DNA from: Aplectana chamaeleonis
Taxonomy: Eukaryota; Nematoda; Chromadorea; Rhabditida; Cosmocercidae
Length of the DNA: 64,000 nt
Reading direction: 5' to 3'
Assembly: GCA_029168955.1 (NCBI GenBank)
Contig: JAPDOI010001721.1
Span: 1-64,000, forward strand
The first letter of the stretch is position 1, and every line of letters begins with the position of its first letter. Below, in pieces: positions 34,341 through 46,711 of the stretch. Both the position numbers and the translations under genes were made by a program. A model generated the notes under the pieces. That model did no database searches, had not been told where the DNA came from, and saw nothing but the letters and a program-made list of their open reading frames with translations.

Positions 34341-35600
34341 GATCGCGGGGGATTCTCTCAGAGTATGGAGTTGCAGCCGGCTATCTTTTGAAATATTGAT
34401 GGTTTTTTCCGAGCTCTTAGCAAATACTGCGGACATTTTGTGTTTTATGGGAACCGCTGATAAATACCGACCTATTTTCATGAATTGGTTTCGAATTTAG
34501 AGTGAGTGCTCCCGTTTGGACTGTATTTTCTCTCGATAAAAAAAAATATTGCGAAACTGCTTCTTTACTTGCCGCAGGCTGGTTGGCCACCTTACCGGTC
34601 CCATGTGGGAAGCCAGTAAACCCATGACCCGAAGTTCCGGTAAGGTCCGTCTTCGGTAACTTACCACCCCACGACGGCGCGGCAGCCTCCGTCTCGCGCG
34701 ATGGGTGCTGCGTCAGAGAAAGAGGGTCAGCGCGCAGAGACGGAGTGCGGCCAGCAGCTCGGCTGCCGAACGAGCCCGCCGCCAGCAGCTGGTCGACGTT
34801 CTGGGTGCAAACGATTCTTCAGAGAGTTTGGTGGAGGATTTCGTAAATGGTGTGACTTTCACGTGAGGGGCTGACATCAGTTGCTCTCATCGATTGGTCA
34901 ACGTACTAGTTACCGGCAACTCACATCATTTCTCAAAAAAAAATCTCGAACAATTTTGAGGCTGAGCTCCACAAAGTTCTGCAAAATGGTGTCGCTTTTT
35001 GAACACCATTTGTTATAGCAAAAGAGCGAAAATAGAACTCCAAAAGTTCCAAGCGAGTGCGACCTTGACGACTTGGGACGACGACTTTGCTACAACTTTA
35101 TGTAGATAGGTTGAATAGCTCTTGCTCATCTGCATTTCGTAGTTTTGATCCCAAGGGATGCTCGTGATACTCTTTGCTAGTTACGAGTTTACCGCGTTTC
35201 CTGGCAAGTATTTTAGATAAGTTCTCTACTTATAGTACGACTTGAGAAAAAATTCTTTTTTCGTAACTCGAAGATTAAAATATTCGACTTGATCCATGCA
35301 TTTAATCAGTGATACGGTCGTTTTGATTGAGTAAGGTGACCATATCTTATTTGAGCACTCATGCATTCCATGAACCTAAAACTTATATCGTTAATGGAAG
35401 CTAGGCCTCCGCAGTAGAAAATTAAGCACTCCGATTGTATGTAAATTAGTAGTCAGGTTTATAGTAAAAATTATATAATATTAGGTACGAATTGTTTGCC
35501 TATTATCTCAAACAACTAGCAACTCTGTGGCTCTTTACTGAAAGATACTTAGAGATTTAATTGTTTGAATCTTCTTTGAATATACAGTTTTTATGCTTAT
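34341..35600. other. No gene recognised
   Basis: 34,560-34,800 is GC-rich (CCGGTAAGGTCCGTCTTCGG; GCCAGCAGCTCGGCTGCC) and may be an old repeat; the remainder is AT-rich without coding signal. Confidence 0.5.
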
Positions 35601-35619
35601 TTATTTAATGAAATATATA

Positions 35620-35945
35620 ATTAGAGGGAAAATCAAGAAAAGGGAGAATAAAATAAAATAATGGGAACAAAAAGAAAAAAAACGAGCAGGAAAGAGAGGA
35701 AGAAGAGAGAAAAGAAGAAGAGGATGAAGAAGAAAGTTGGAAGGAAGAGAAGAAAAAGCGAAAAATATGAATATGGAGAACAACAAACCAAATCAGAAAG
35801 AAAAAAGAAGGAAAATATGAATAGGTTGAAGTAAAGGAGAAGTAGCGGAAAAGAAGATGTTGAAGAAAATTCAATAAGAACAAGAAAGCCAAGGGAAAAT
35901 ATAGAGAAAAGAAGGAAGAGAAAAGGAAAGATGAAGGAGAAGTGA
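35620..35945. repeat. Purine tract (GA/A-rich, plus strand)
   Basis: About 325 bp almost wholly A and G on the plus strand. Pyrimidine-strand open frames here are composition artefacts. Confidence 0.85.
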
Positions 35946-36189
35946 TTCAAGAAATTGATGACGGTGTTACAACAAAAAGTTGGGTCAAAATAAAAAAAGT
36001 CTAGTATTTAGGTGTAAATACAAACCAGTAAACATAGTAAATGGTGATCGCGTTCTACTTCACTGGATTGACATTAAGATAAGAACACGAAAACATCTCA
36101 AGTTCAACCAAAGCTTTCAATGACACGTAACTGTCTACTTAAATCCCTCTTCTTGTCCTTAAATCTTATACAGCATTCTGCTTCTTTCA

Positions 36190-36548
36190 ATTCTTGTTTT
36201 TCTTTTTTTTTTCCTGTAATCAATTTCTTCTTATTATTTTTCTCTCTTCTTCCTTCCTTACTTTTTTTCCTTTCTTTTTAACCTTCCTTTCTTACTTACT
36301 TACTTACTTTCCTATCATTCTTTCTTTCTTTCTACCATTTTTCCTTTCTTTCTTGCTTCGTTTGCTTGCTTGCTTTCTTTCTTTCTTTCTTGCTTGCTTC
36401 TTTCTTTTCTTTCTTTCTTTCTTTTCTTTCTTTCTTTCTTTCTTTTCTTTCTTTTCTTTTCTTCTTTCTTTCTTTTCTTTCTTTCTTTCTTTTCTTTCTT
36501 TCTTTCTTTTCTTTCTTTCTTTTCTTTCTTTCTTTCTTTTCTTTCTTT

Positions 36549-36580
<32 letters not shown>

Positions 36581-36581
36581 T

Positions 36582-36613
<32 letters not shown>

Positions 36614-37020
36614 TTCTTTCTTTCTTTCTTTCTTTCTCTTTTCTTTCTTTCTTTCTTTCTTTCTTTCTCTTTCTTTCTTCTTCTTTCTTCCTTCCTTTCT
36701 TCCTTTCTTCCTTTCTCTTTCTCTTGGCTTCCTTTCCTTCCTTCCCTTCCTTCCTTCCTTCCTTCCTTCCTTCCTTCCTTCCTTCCTTCCTTCCTTCCTT
36801 CCTTCCCCTTCCTTCCTTTCCTCTCCTTCCTTCCTTCCTTCCTTCCTTCCTTCCTTCCTTCCTTCCATCCCTCCTTCCTTCCTTCCTTCCGTCCTTCCTT
36901 CCATCCTTCCTTCCATCCATCCTTCAATCCTTCCTTCCCTCCCTCCTTCCTTCCTTCCTTCCATCCATCCATCCTTCCTCCCATCCTTCCTTCCATCATT
37001 CATTCCTAGTGTTCTTTTCT
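36190..37020. repeat. (TTTC)n passing into (TTCC)n microsatellite
   Basis: Plus-strand pyrimidines dominate. 36,400-36,670 is mainly (CTTT)n with CTTTT phase breaks; 36,730-37,005 is mainly (CCTT)n with CATC and CCC interruptions. Long open frames rich in F/S/P or K/E/R on either strand follow from the repeat and are not genes. Confidence 0.97.
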
Positions 37021-37930
37021 CCACTTTCATCTTCTTCTTTTCTCTTTCTGCTCTGCTACGTCGAAGTCTTTTTTCTCCTTCGTCTTCCTCTTCTCTTACA
37101 TCTTCTCTCCATATTGTTTTCTTCCATCACTTTTTTCTTTGTCTTCACCTCTTTTTTTTGCTTTCTTCGTCATTTCTCTTCAATTTTTCGTTGTTCCTCT
37201 TTTCCTACTAATATTCTTTCTCTAATGCTTCTTTTTTGCCTTCAACTTCTTCATCATGTCTGATCCCTTTGCCTCTCTCTCTCTCTTTGATTTTCTGTCT
37301 CAAATGTTCTCTTTTTTTTGTTTTTCGACTTTTTCCTACAACTTCTTCATTTTCCCCTTTATTCCTCCGTTGTTGACTCTGGACGTTACAGTCGTTCTCG
37401 GAGCCAAATTCCGGTCCGCTTTTGCAGACAACGTGTGTTCCATTACACAACAGAATGATGATCGTGCTGGGAGAATCAGGAAGGATAAGAACAACAGAAA
37501 AAAAGAAAGGCGATGAAACGGATTAACAAAAAGAAGAAGTAGTAGAGAAAGAAGACCAGCAATAAGGAGAACGACGTAGAGGACTAGAAAAAAGGGAGAG
37601 AAAAGGAGAGTGATGAGGAGTTGAAGGAAAACAAGTGGATAAAAGATGTTTAGGAAAGAGAGAAGGAGCAAAAAAGAGAATTGAGAGATGATTGAAGCAA
37701 CGATGGGGTAAAATATAAAGGAAAAAGGAGGGATGGAATAAAAAAGATGAGGATGAAATACGGTTAAGAGGAGGGAGGACAAGAGAAGAAGGGAATAGTG
37801 AAACTAGAAGAAGTAGAAGTTGAAGAAGATGCGTAATTCAAAAAGAACGATGACAAGAGAAAAGGAAGAAAGAGGAAGTGACAAGGAAAACAAAAAGCAA
37901 AGCAAACAGAAGTTACCAAGTCATGTTGAA
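37021..37930. repeat. Pyrimidine-rich tail, short mixed segment, then purine tract
   Basis: 37,021-37,370 stays C/T-rich, 37,380-37,440 is mixed, and 37,470-37,930 is strongly A/G-rich on the plus strand. With 35,620-35,945 it makes a purine, pyrimidine, purine pattern across 2.3 kb. Confidence 0.8.
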
Positions 37931-39767
37931 GAAAAAAGAAGTGAATGACAAGGTGTCATGGAAGTTTTATTGAACTCAAATGTTCATTAGGTTCGTATCT
38001 TGTTTCAATAGTCGAATTCAATACTGTCCACTATTCTTTGTGCATGTTTAATAAAAAAATGAGCTTATTAAATTTGCTCAAGCTTGTCAAAGATTGATGG
38101 TGATGCAGTTTCTTAACAAAGCTTCGAGATGGTTTGAAAATATTTTCGAATGCACATTTTAGCATTGTGACGGATACACGTCTTTCCTCTTCAAATTATT
38201 ATTATCTTTGTTATTTCCAAGCATTTTTCAAAGTAAAGGCATTCTGTTTGTTATACCATTACCTTCAACATCCCGTCGTGTTCCATAACTCCCGTAAATA
38301 GCATTATGATAAGTACAAATCAACTTCTTGTGCGGTTTTGTCCCCCTCGTTAAAGAAGGAAATGGAACGGCCTATGTACCGTGATGAAAAAAATGCCTAT
38401 GTACCTAATTTGCAATGCAACGATGAAATTTTGAAAACTGTATTCCTGACTCAAATAAATAGTTTGTAGAATAAAAAGCACACAACTGGATGCCCTAATC
38501 TTGTGAATTAATAGGAGGAAAATAGCTAGGTGGCTGTCGGCCTCCTCTGTAGATGGCCACGGTACAATCCTTCCGGCAGTATCCTTGAAACCGTACCTTA
38601 AACCGCCGGATTTCAATTAAGGAAAAGCATTTTTTAAACCATAGTGTCTGGATAACCATGGCAGAAGAGCATTTATTTTTGAACCAGTTGAAGTTTGATG
38701 GGAAATCTGAAATAATTTCTAATTTCACCTCGGACAATCCCGGATAAAGGGAGATTTTCAAATGCTCAACAATTTTATTACAAAATGGGTATCGCACGAT
38801 TGCTACCACGGGTCTCAATTAAAAGCCCAAAACTAGTGTTGAAAAGAGGAATATCTTTCGGGGGTTTTGATAGTTACTGTATTTGGGAGACCTGTCTCTT
38901 GAACAGCTTTTTTCAAAATGATTCTTCTTTTTCCCAATAAAACTTTCAGTTTCCTCTGTTTATCGCGACCAAACATTTTTCTCACAACCAAGTAGAGAAA
39001 ACAAGACATTGGCTACGATGAAATTCAAAAACAACAAAGAGCGTGAAAGTACGAAGTTGTTCTTTATACTTACTGCTTTATTTTCTATCCGTTTTGTGAT
39101 TCTCTTCTAATATGTGTTTCCCTTCTAAATCCCTCCATAACTCATCACGTGTCATTTGACCACTTTACAATTCCAGCTATCGTGAGAGCCTCCCCCTGTA
39201 CGGTGTGACGAAATAGAGCCGCCGTCGCCCGCAGCTGGCAGCCTTCCACTCTGTCTGCGAAGAGACACGAGACGACGGGGTGCCAGCCGCGCTCGATACC
39301 GTTTCGCAGCAGCCGCCGCTCGGTCGGGTGGTAAGTGCCCCGTAATCGGTAAGGTCCAATGTGCCATAGCTGGCTGGCACGGCAACCTTAGCTTCGTTGG
39401 CCTGTAGAGAGATGAAGTCCCACGGGCATTTTCATTTTGAAACGAAATTTTTAAAAAAAATATGCTCACGCATATTCAACCATTTCTGCAAAATGTGCCG
39501 GTGTTTCGAACTCCGATGCCTCTTAGTTCTTTTCTCTACCGTCGCTGTTGTCTGCATTGATCTAGTTACCGATGGTTTTATTGATTTTTGTTGATTTTTT
39601 TTTTGATTTTTGTTTTTTTGTTTTCCTGAGCATGGAATATATTTCTTCTTAATGGTCAGCTAGTTGTTTATTGGAGCGTTCTACGGAACGTAATAAATAA
39701 ATTAATATTTCTACAGAAAACAGAAAAAAATGGGCAGAAAACAGAAAATTCCGCTCATCCCTGGTCC
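37931..39767. other. No gene recognised
   Basis: Mostly AT-rich. 39,170-39,420 is GC-rich and frames on its minus strand (39,152-39,469) have no recognisable domain. 39,700-39,758 is ACAGAAA repeats ending TTCCGCTCATCCCTG, the terminus described at 17,201. Confidence 0.5.
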
Positions 39768-39908
39768 GAATGTCCGTTTAGCCTCTCTATCCGAATGACT
39801 CGGATTATCCGATGTTGTTATGTTGACTCTATCCATTTGAGTCGGATATCCAAGACCTTTGATTTTTGAGTTATCCGAGTATCCGAAATTCTTTGATTCG
39901 GATCCAAT
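39768..39908. mobile_element. Partial inverted copy of the 24.1-kb TCCGAA-rich MITE
   Basis: Words such as GACTCGGATTATCCGATG, TTTGATTTTTGAGTTATCCG and an end GGATCCAAT match 24,137-24,280 in inverse orientation. The other end is lost. Confidence 0.6.
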
Positions 39909-39932
39909 GCATACTCCTTACCATCACGAAAG

Positions 39933-40483
39933 CAACACGGTCAAGTTGAGCGCGCTAACAGGACTACAGAAGATTTGATCTCCATGGCAATAGCCCAACG
40001 AAATGAACAATGGGATAGCGTAATTTTTTTAGCTGTCCACGCCTATAATTGTGCGGAAAACTCAACAACCAAGTTTACTCCATATTCAGTAATTCATGGC
40101 CATGAGCTATTGAATATCTACCGTCTTGCACTAGATTTGCCCTCGCGACGATTTGTTGATGACGCTGACTATAAAAACCAACTAATTGATATTCTGCAGA
40201 ATATATCGCGCACGGTTTACGAAAACATTACCGTAGCTCAAACTACGCAAAAGCATAATTACGATCTTAGGAAGAGATTAAATCCTGCGGAATTTCAAAT
40301 CGCTTAGCAAGTTCTCGTACGTAAGGATATAGGAAGCAGAATTTCATCCCGCTTCGAAGGCCCGTTTTCCATTATAGACATAGACCGCCCAAATGTAGTT
40401 ATTCGTGATGATAGTCGTGAACGGACCATCCACATGAATCGTATAAAACTCTATCACCCCCTAGATCAATTAAGCAAGTAAGT
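39933..40483 (+). pseudogene. Ty3/gypsy-type integrase C-terminal half, broken
   Basis: Integrase would insert retroelement cDNA into the genome. Visible parts are the end of the catalytic core with GQVERANRT (the E of the DDE triad is in VER, near 39,950), the linker helix region to about 40,300, and a chromatin-side C-terminal module with RFEGPF (a GPF motif) and IHMNRIKLY near 40,430-40,455. A frameshift lies just before GQVER (about 39,940) and a stop interrupts at 40,305-40,307; downstream the same frame continues to a stop near 40,483. The N-terminal zinc finger and first two acidic residues are missing because the upstream sequence is a MITE fragment. The GPF module is typical of Ty3/gypsy elements and retroviruses. 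Confidence 0.8.
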
Positions 40484-40637
40484 GATCGTATGAAACCACT
40501 TTTTTTAGCTTATTATTAAAATAGTCTCTTCATAATAAACTTCTGACTTCAAAACCATTATCAGCAATTTATTTAAATTTAATCACTAGTAACCAATCCG
40601 AGGCGAATTTCAAGAAGATCAGACGGAAAATATATCT

Positions 40638-40783
40638 CTAAACATCAGTCTCTCTGTAATTCAGAGTGTGAGTAGTAGGTACTGGTGCAGATGGAATAGC
40701 ACAATATCTGCTAGCAGAATGACGTTTTCTTGAGTTCCAATAATGGCTCATCGACAGAATAATGCCGAACAGCAAAACAAACC
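40638..40783 (-). CDS. Possible 3' exon of a membrane protein (hydrophobic segment and short tail)
   Basis: On the minus strand a splice acceptor CATTACAG precedes an open frame of about 48 codons that ends in a stop at 40,638-40,640. It begins hydrophobic (FVLLFGIIL) and then turns into a basic, serine- and threonine-rich tail, as in a type I membrane protein or an Env-like glycoprotein. A tiny candidate exon (40,896-40,916) bounded by TTTCAG and GTAGGT lies upstream in compatible phase and is also hydrophobic. Further upstream is an ATTCGAA repeat that may have destroyed the rest. Family not recognised. Confidence 0.35.
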
Positions 40784-40954
40784 CTGTAATGAGTAATAGA
40801 TAGGAAAATTAGGATAATAGGAAATAGAATTTATCACAAACATTCAAACACCTTGAATTCTAGGAATGAAATTTGGAAAGAAGTAGGTAACCTACCTAGG
40901 ATAGTCAGCGTTATAGCTGAAATAGTTCATGAGGAGCTAGTATACTTCGGACCG

Positions 40955-41215
40955 AATTATATTATTCGAAAAATATTCGAATGAATTTTCGAATCATTCG
41001 AAATTCGAATATTTCGAAAAAAGGCTTTCGAATAATATTCGAAATTCGAATGCTTCGTAAAAAGCGATTTCGAATAATATTCGAAATTCGAATACTTTTT
41101 AAAAAGCGGTATCGAATTGTATTCGAAATTCGAATATTTCAAAATAGACTTTCGAATATTATTCGAAATTCGAATACTTTGAAGAGCATATTCGAATTTT
41201 TGAAATTCGAATAAT
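40955..41215. repeat. ATTCGAA-rich AT tandem repeat
   Basis: About four diverged units of roughly 55-65 bp contain TTCGAATAATATTCGAAATT and an AAAAAGCG or similar spacer. TTCGAA palindromes make local hairpins likely. Confidence 0.8.
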
Positions 41216-44040
41216 CGAAATGCACAATCATCATTTCATTAGAAGTTCTTTTTTCTCTGATTAATCGTTGAAAGCACACTATCAAATCACCATCTTGACC
41301 TAGTCAACGCGCGCTCGATTCGGGGTTCTCAAACGCTTGGATCGTGTGAAATATTGCGTCACCGTAAACTTCGCCTAATAATTTTAGTCTGATGAATGGA
41401 CGGGGCTGCGACGGTAGATCACCCTGCGCAAATCAAAACCCCGTTTTCCAGTCCGGTCGCCAATCTCGCACGGCCAGCCGCCTGGTCCATGCGTCAGACT
41501 AAACCGAAAACGGAAACCATACATTGTGCTCCATCGGTGCGATAGGCTGGTTTGAACGGCCACTCAGTGCAAACCATTTTTCTCTCGTTTTCGCACTTAT
41601 TATGTAGCTGTCAGGCAGATATGGACAGTACCAGGGTTTCAGCTTCCAAAACCCTCCCCTCAGAGAAACAAGGGATCGGAGCGCCGTAGAATACGTCAGA
41701 TATGGATCGGGCTGGCGGACCGCCGGTGCACCTGCTGAAAGTGCCAGCGCTGGCTTTTGGCCTGCATGCTGTGCGAGCGCAGGCATTCAGCCGGCAGCCA
41801 GATGAACAAATTCGCGGGTGTGCTGTGGCTTCATTGATCGACATTTTATTATCGACTTCTGTTAACTCGTCATAGCATTCCTTCTCTCGTACGTTCTCAT
41901 CACGCGCCCTCGCGCTCGTTTTATGTTTGGTTTGCTTGTTTTGTAAAAGGGTACACCATTCGAAACTGAGGTGTCGTTTGTATCCTATCTCTAGGATGCC
42001 GCGTCGCACCTTTTCGGAGCGAAGCGGTTGTTTCCCCATTCTCATCACTTTGTTTTCTTGAGAACAGCCATTCGGAGTTCATGATGAACCTATCATAGCA
42101 GCGTCACTTTTATCATCTGCGTCAATTGCTTTGGAAGACGCAGCTACGCGGCATCCATGGCATAAGCGGAAGCGAACATATCATTACCTCATCAATGGTA
42201 TCTTCGCTTCGGCTTGTGCCACGCAGGTTTGTGATCACTTCTTACGAATAAGACACAGACACTACCACATCAGTGATTATTTTTTTGAGGAAATGTAAAG
42301 TTTGGAATTTTCGGTTAGTTGGGGAATCTCAATTTCTGATTTTGTCGAGTATTTTATTCGATCGGAAATTTAGATTTTTTTTTTTGTTCTGAAAACTATT
42401 CACTCGGCGAACCAAATTATTCGTGTTCACGTATTTGATAAGTGCACAATTTTTTATTAGTCGGTTTTCCAAATTTTCGATTCATTCGGGATTTTAAGGT
42501 ATTCAGTTTTTTTAAATATTCGGTCTACTCAGGAATCTGAAATACCTTTTTTTGGGTATTCGACGATTTTGGGTGAAAACTTTCAATTTTCCGCCACTGT
42601 AAAGAATGTTCAGAGTATTCATAAATTGATCGGGAAGAGTTTGAAATCTCGAATTTTCAATTGAAATTTTGGAGAAATTTTCCGAACATCCATTCAAATC
42701 AAATAGGAGAAAGCTTTTCGAAATTCTCTCAGAACAACAGTGCGCAAAAACTTCTTAAGTATTTGCAGCTCTGAATTGGGAAAAAAAATTTTTTTTTTGA
42801 ATCACGATAGACAATCGTCTATATCGGGGTTCACGATAGACTTCACTTTCGTGTTCTCCCCAACAAGCGGAAGTTCTGGGGCTCCATAGGGTAAGGTACG
42901 CCTAAAAACAACAAAAATAAAATTATGCCGTGTTTTCGCGTTAAAATAGAGCCAGCCTCGCTCGTATTGACTTCTGAGAGTGTCAGAAATGACCGCAGTG
43001 AGCAAATGGTACCTATCAATGCAAACAAGCGCTATAGCTCAATTGACAGTACCTCCTTGATTTGGTTATTTGCTGTTACCCATTCTCAAGTTTTCATTTG
43101 TTCACGTTGAGCGGGCAAAAAAGGGATTTGAGGCGTTTCGAAGATTTAAAATTTTCGAAGATTCCGAAGTTCCTATAAGTCTCCAAATTAACTGTAGAGC
43201 TCAACGATAATGGTGATCGCGAACGCTGCATTTGAGCTTAATTTTGTACTGAATGAAATCAGAGTGGGGTCGAGTTATGCGTCACAGTCGATTGTGAAAG
43301 GTATTCAAAACTTATGCAACCTCAGAAACGGTTTTGTTTTCAGGAATTCTTGTCATCCTGGAAGAGCGCAATTTTCGCTGACGGACATTCCGCGTTCAAG
43401 GAACAACTGCCGCTGAAACTGGTGTGGATCAGAAGCGTCGGGGGTATCTATCATCATTCAAAACGGTGAAAATTTTCTTCCACTATTCTGACTAAATTTT
43501 GCGCACTCAACGATCCTCTCGATTTTCAATTCAGTATTTCGTTGGCTGGAAAGTTCTGCACACAATAACGGTCAGTAAAGTGTCCCTTGACCGTTTGTGA
43601 TCCTTCCACCAGGTTTGGTATACCATTCGAAAACACAACCCGTCCTCTATCTAACGGGTTCAACTTCTTCTCGAAAATGCTCGACCTGCTTCAAATTTGA
43701 GGTCAAAATTTAGAGGAAGTTCTGGGCGCAAAAAAGTTTTAATGCTTCTCGTTCTCTTCTTTATACACATCAAGACCGCTCAAGTGTATGGAACGCTTGA
43801 ACCCATGAATACTAGATGATAGCACCAAAGCGGGTTCGCGAAATCTCTCCAATGGGGGCGACTTTCGCATTTTTCGAAATTTTGGCGTCAGTGCAGGCAA
43901 GCAGATCGTACTGGGTAAAGAAAGTGAGTATTCCTTCGTTGAATTCCACCTTCTATCTAAAAGCATCCTGAAAGCATTATTAAAATTCTCCTCAAGCTCA
44001 GTGTCTTCGAGAATGTCGGCTAGATAAGTGGACAGTATCG
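41216..44040. other. No gene recognised
   Basis: No domain or convincing exon chain is visible. A GC-rich stretch at 41,380-41,830 has overlapping frames on the minus strand without recognisable content. 42,825-43,235 has ends that faintly resemble the TTAA MITE (TTCACGATAG; GATCGCGAACGCTGCATTT) but no TTAA pair. Confidence 0.45.
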
Positions 44041-44063
44041 CTCCAGCCGCGAAGCGGCTGGAG
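44041..44063. other. Perfect 10-bp hairpin
   Basis: CTCCAGCCGC and GCGGCTGGAG are separated by GAA. A run of Ts does not follow, so a bacterial-type terminator reading has no support. Confidence 0.6.
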
Positions 44064-44420
44064 AGGTTTGGTTTTGCCCGGGACTTGTGATCACTTAGAA
44101 TTCTGTAAAGTAGTTAATAAAACCTGTTAAACAAATTCTCCAGAGATTTCCATCGGGATATAGGTAAGAGGGTCCAGGAGGCACATGCTGACAAAATTTG
44201 AGCCAAATCGGTTCAAAACTAACAAAGTTAGATCGGCGAGTCCTTATCAAAAATTCTTGCTGTTACTCGTTCCTGCTTCCTGCTTCGCGCTTCGTACTTC
44301 CTGCTTCCTCGTGCGTTACGCACCCTAAGTAGTGGCCACTGCCAATGGTCGCAGGCGATCAGTTGGACAGGCAGGTAAGTTGGTATGTGGACAGATAAGC
44401 ATGCTGGTGAGTAGGTAGAC

Positions 44421-45290
44421 AATGAGTACTTACTGTTTAGCATTAACTACTTCACTTACAACTGCTTATCATATCAAGTGATATTATCAGTTGGTAGATC
44501 AAATCGCTAAAACACCTTGTAGGCTGTACTTTTCGATGGGAAGGGACAAGGAAAGTGACTAACAAGTTTGTTACTTACTGTTTAACATTAAATACTTCAC
44601 TTATTACTGCTTATCATATCAAGTGATATTATCAGTTGGTAGATCAAATCGCTAAAACACGTTGTAGGCTGTACTTTTCGATGGGAAGGGACAAGGAAAA
44701 AGACTAACAAGTTTGTTACTTACTGTTTAGCATTAAACACTTCACTTATAACTGCTTATCATATCAAGTGATATTATCAGTTGGTAGATCTAATCGCTAA
44801 AACACGTTGTAGGCTGTACTTTTCGATGGGAAGGGACAAGGAAAGTGACTAACAAGTTTGTTACTTACTGTTTAACATTAAACACTTCACTTATTACTGC
44901 TTATCATATCAAGTGATATTATCAGTTGGTAGATCAAATCGCTAAAACACGTTGTAGGCTGTACTTTTCGATGGGAAGGGACAAGGAAAAAGACTAACAA
45001 GTTTGTTACTTACGGTTTAGCATTAAACACTTCACTTATAACTGCTTATCATATCAAGTGATATTATCAGTTGGTAGATCAAATCGCTAAAACACGTTGT
45101 AGGCTGTACTTTTCGATGGGAAGGGACAAGAAAAGTGCCTAACAAGTTTGTTACTTACTGTTTAACATTAACTACTTCACTTATTATTGCTTATTATATC
45201 AAGTGATATTATCAGTTGGTAGACCAAATCGCTAAATGACGTTGTAGGCTGTACTTTTCGATGGGAAGGGACAAGGAAAGTGACTAACAA
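44421..45290. repeat. 145-bp tandem repeat, six units
   Basis: The start word GTTTGTTACTTAC or its first-copy variant recurs at 44,421 (approx.), 44,566, 44,711, 44,856, 45,001, 45,146 and 45,291, exactly 145 bp apart. Units differ by few substitutions and alternate slightly (GGAAAGTGAC and GGAAAAAGAC), hinting at a 290-bp dimer. No coding. Confidence 0.97.
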
Positions 45291-45302
45291 GTTTGTTACT
45301 TT

Positions 45303-45540
45303 CTGATGACGTCATCAAAGTGCATGGGCATTTTATGATGTCATCAGGACGTCATGCCAAGCATATGGGGCTTCCGATAACGTTATCAGGACGTCGTGAC
45401 CAGGTTTTCCAAGTGCATAGGGCATTTGATGATGTCATCAGGATGTCGTGTAAAGTACACACGGCATCTGATGACGTCATCAGGATGTCGTGTAAAGTAC
45501 ATAGAGCATCTTATGACGTCATCAGGACGTCGTAAGGTGA
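45303..45540. repeat. Array of TGATGACGTCATCA-like palindromes
   Basis: Six palindromic boxes, perfect or near perfect, occur near 45,308, 45,338, 45,376, 45,427, 45,469 and 45,512, most followed by GGACGTCGT or GGATGTCGT, at about 38-50-bp spacing. TGACGTCA is the consensus of CREB/ATF bZIP sites. The array begins immediately where the 145-bp tandem repeat ends. Confidence 0.8.
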
Positions 45541-45703
45541 GTCGCGCGTCACTTGTAGCGCGCGGAACAAGTCGATTACTTACTGATTGTCATATCAATC
45601 AGTCCTATAGGAAAAATATTGAAGATTTTTCAGAGATATTATTTCGTAATATCAAGAAAAAGTGCACAATTCTATCCAAAAGGGGTCTTCCAAGCGAAAG
45701 AGG

Positions 45704-46265
45704 TTTGGTTGGCGTCAGAAACGTTCCAACAAAAAGGGAACAATAGGCAAGTAGGATGAGGAGAGTCTACAAAAATTGAACAATATTTTCTGAGATTGAA
45801 TTTCTTGGCCGATACTTCTTAACAGCGAAAACAAACCGTTGTGGCGTTTTACGAGGAAGAGTTTAGGGTCTTTCGGGGAAAAGTTTAGTGTCTTCCGGAA
45901 AAAAAGGCCTCTATTCGTTGACGAGATTATAAGAAAATACTCTCATTCGATGCTGTACTTTGAGTTCGCTTCTCGTAGCAGCTGGAGCTAGCCGTCTGTG
46001 TAGGTAAATTTGACATCATTTTCTCTTCTAATGATAACTAATAGGTTCACATAAATATACATTTTTATCGTTGCACGCATAATCGGAGTCTATTTGGAAC
46101 CACAAAGTGCTTCTGTGTGGTACACCGCAACGCTTTGTTTTCGCTGTTAAGAAGTATCGGCCAAGAAATTCAATCTCAGAAAATATTGTTCAATTTTTGT
46201 AGACTCTCCTCATCCTACTTGCCTATTGTTCCCTTTTTGTTGGAACGTTTCTGACGCCAACCAAA
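45704..46265. mobile_element. 562-bp MITE with about 145-bp inverted arms
   Basis: 45,704-45,848 and 46,121-46,265 are inverted repeats, near-perfect over the outer 131 bp (ends TTTGGTTGGCGTCAGAAACG). The interior has no gene. No target duplication is evident. Family not recognised. Confidence 0.88.
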
Positions 46266-46711
46266 TACTCACTATAGCTTTCGTGTTCGACTTTACGAAT
46301 ATACTTTTGAAGCGTCATTAACGAGTAAACACTACTGAATTTGAGCAATATCAAGTCAAATATTTTGGTAACTCCGCCCTGAGCTTCGCCAACTCCACCC
46401 CTCCCCCCAAACAAACTCGTTCTGATTGATCGTTTGAATACGGTCACTTTAGCGAGTTTTTGAAGCTTCCGACGAAGTAAACAGTCCAGTATAAGCTGTA
46501 TGTGTACTGGCTTCGCTATTTCAAGCGTTTAGTCCCTTAAGCCGCGCGGGCATGCTGCGGTGTAACTCATCCACTTTCACCCCATAAAAAACAATCCGTC
46601 ATTTATTTATCTCATTCCGTTTGCTTAGATTTTTTTGGGAGTTTGCTATACTTCCAGCTCCGAATCTCGAGTCGATTCATAGAATCGATACCATTTGAAG
46701 CGTGTATTTAA

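Noticed and set aside
36194..37263. Long S/F/P-rich and K/E/R-rich open frames
   Set aside because: They are six-frame by-products of the (TTTC)n and (TTCC)n microsatellite and the pyrimidine tail.
42825..43235. A ninth TTAA MITE
   Set aside because: The ends only faintly resemble the family and no TTAA pair flanks them.
44041..44063. A bacterial-type terminator hairpin
   Set aside because: There is no T run after the stem and the context is eukaryotic.
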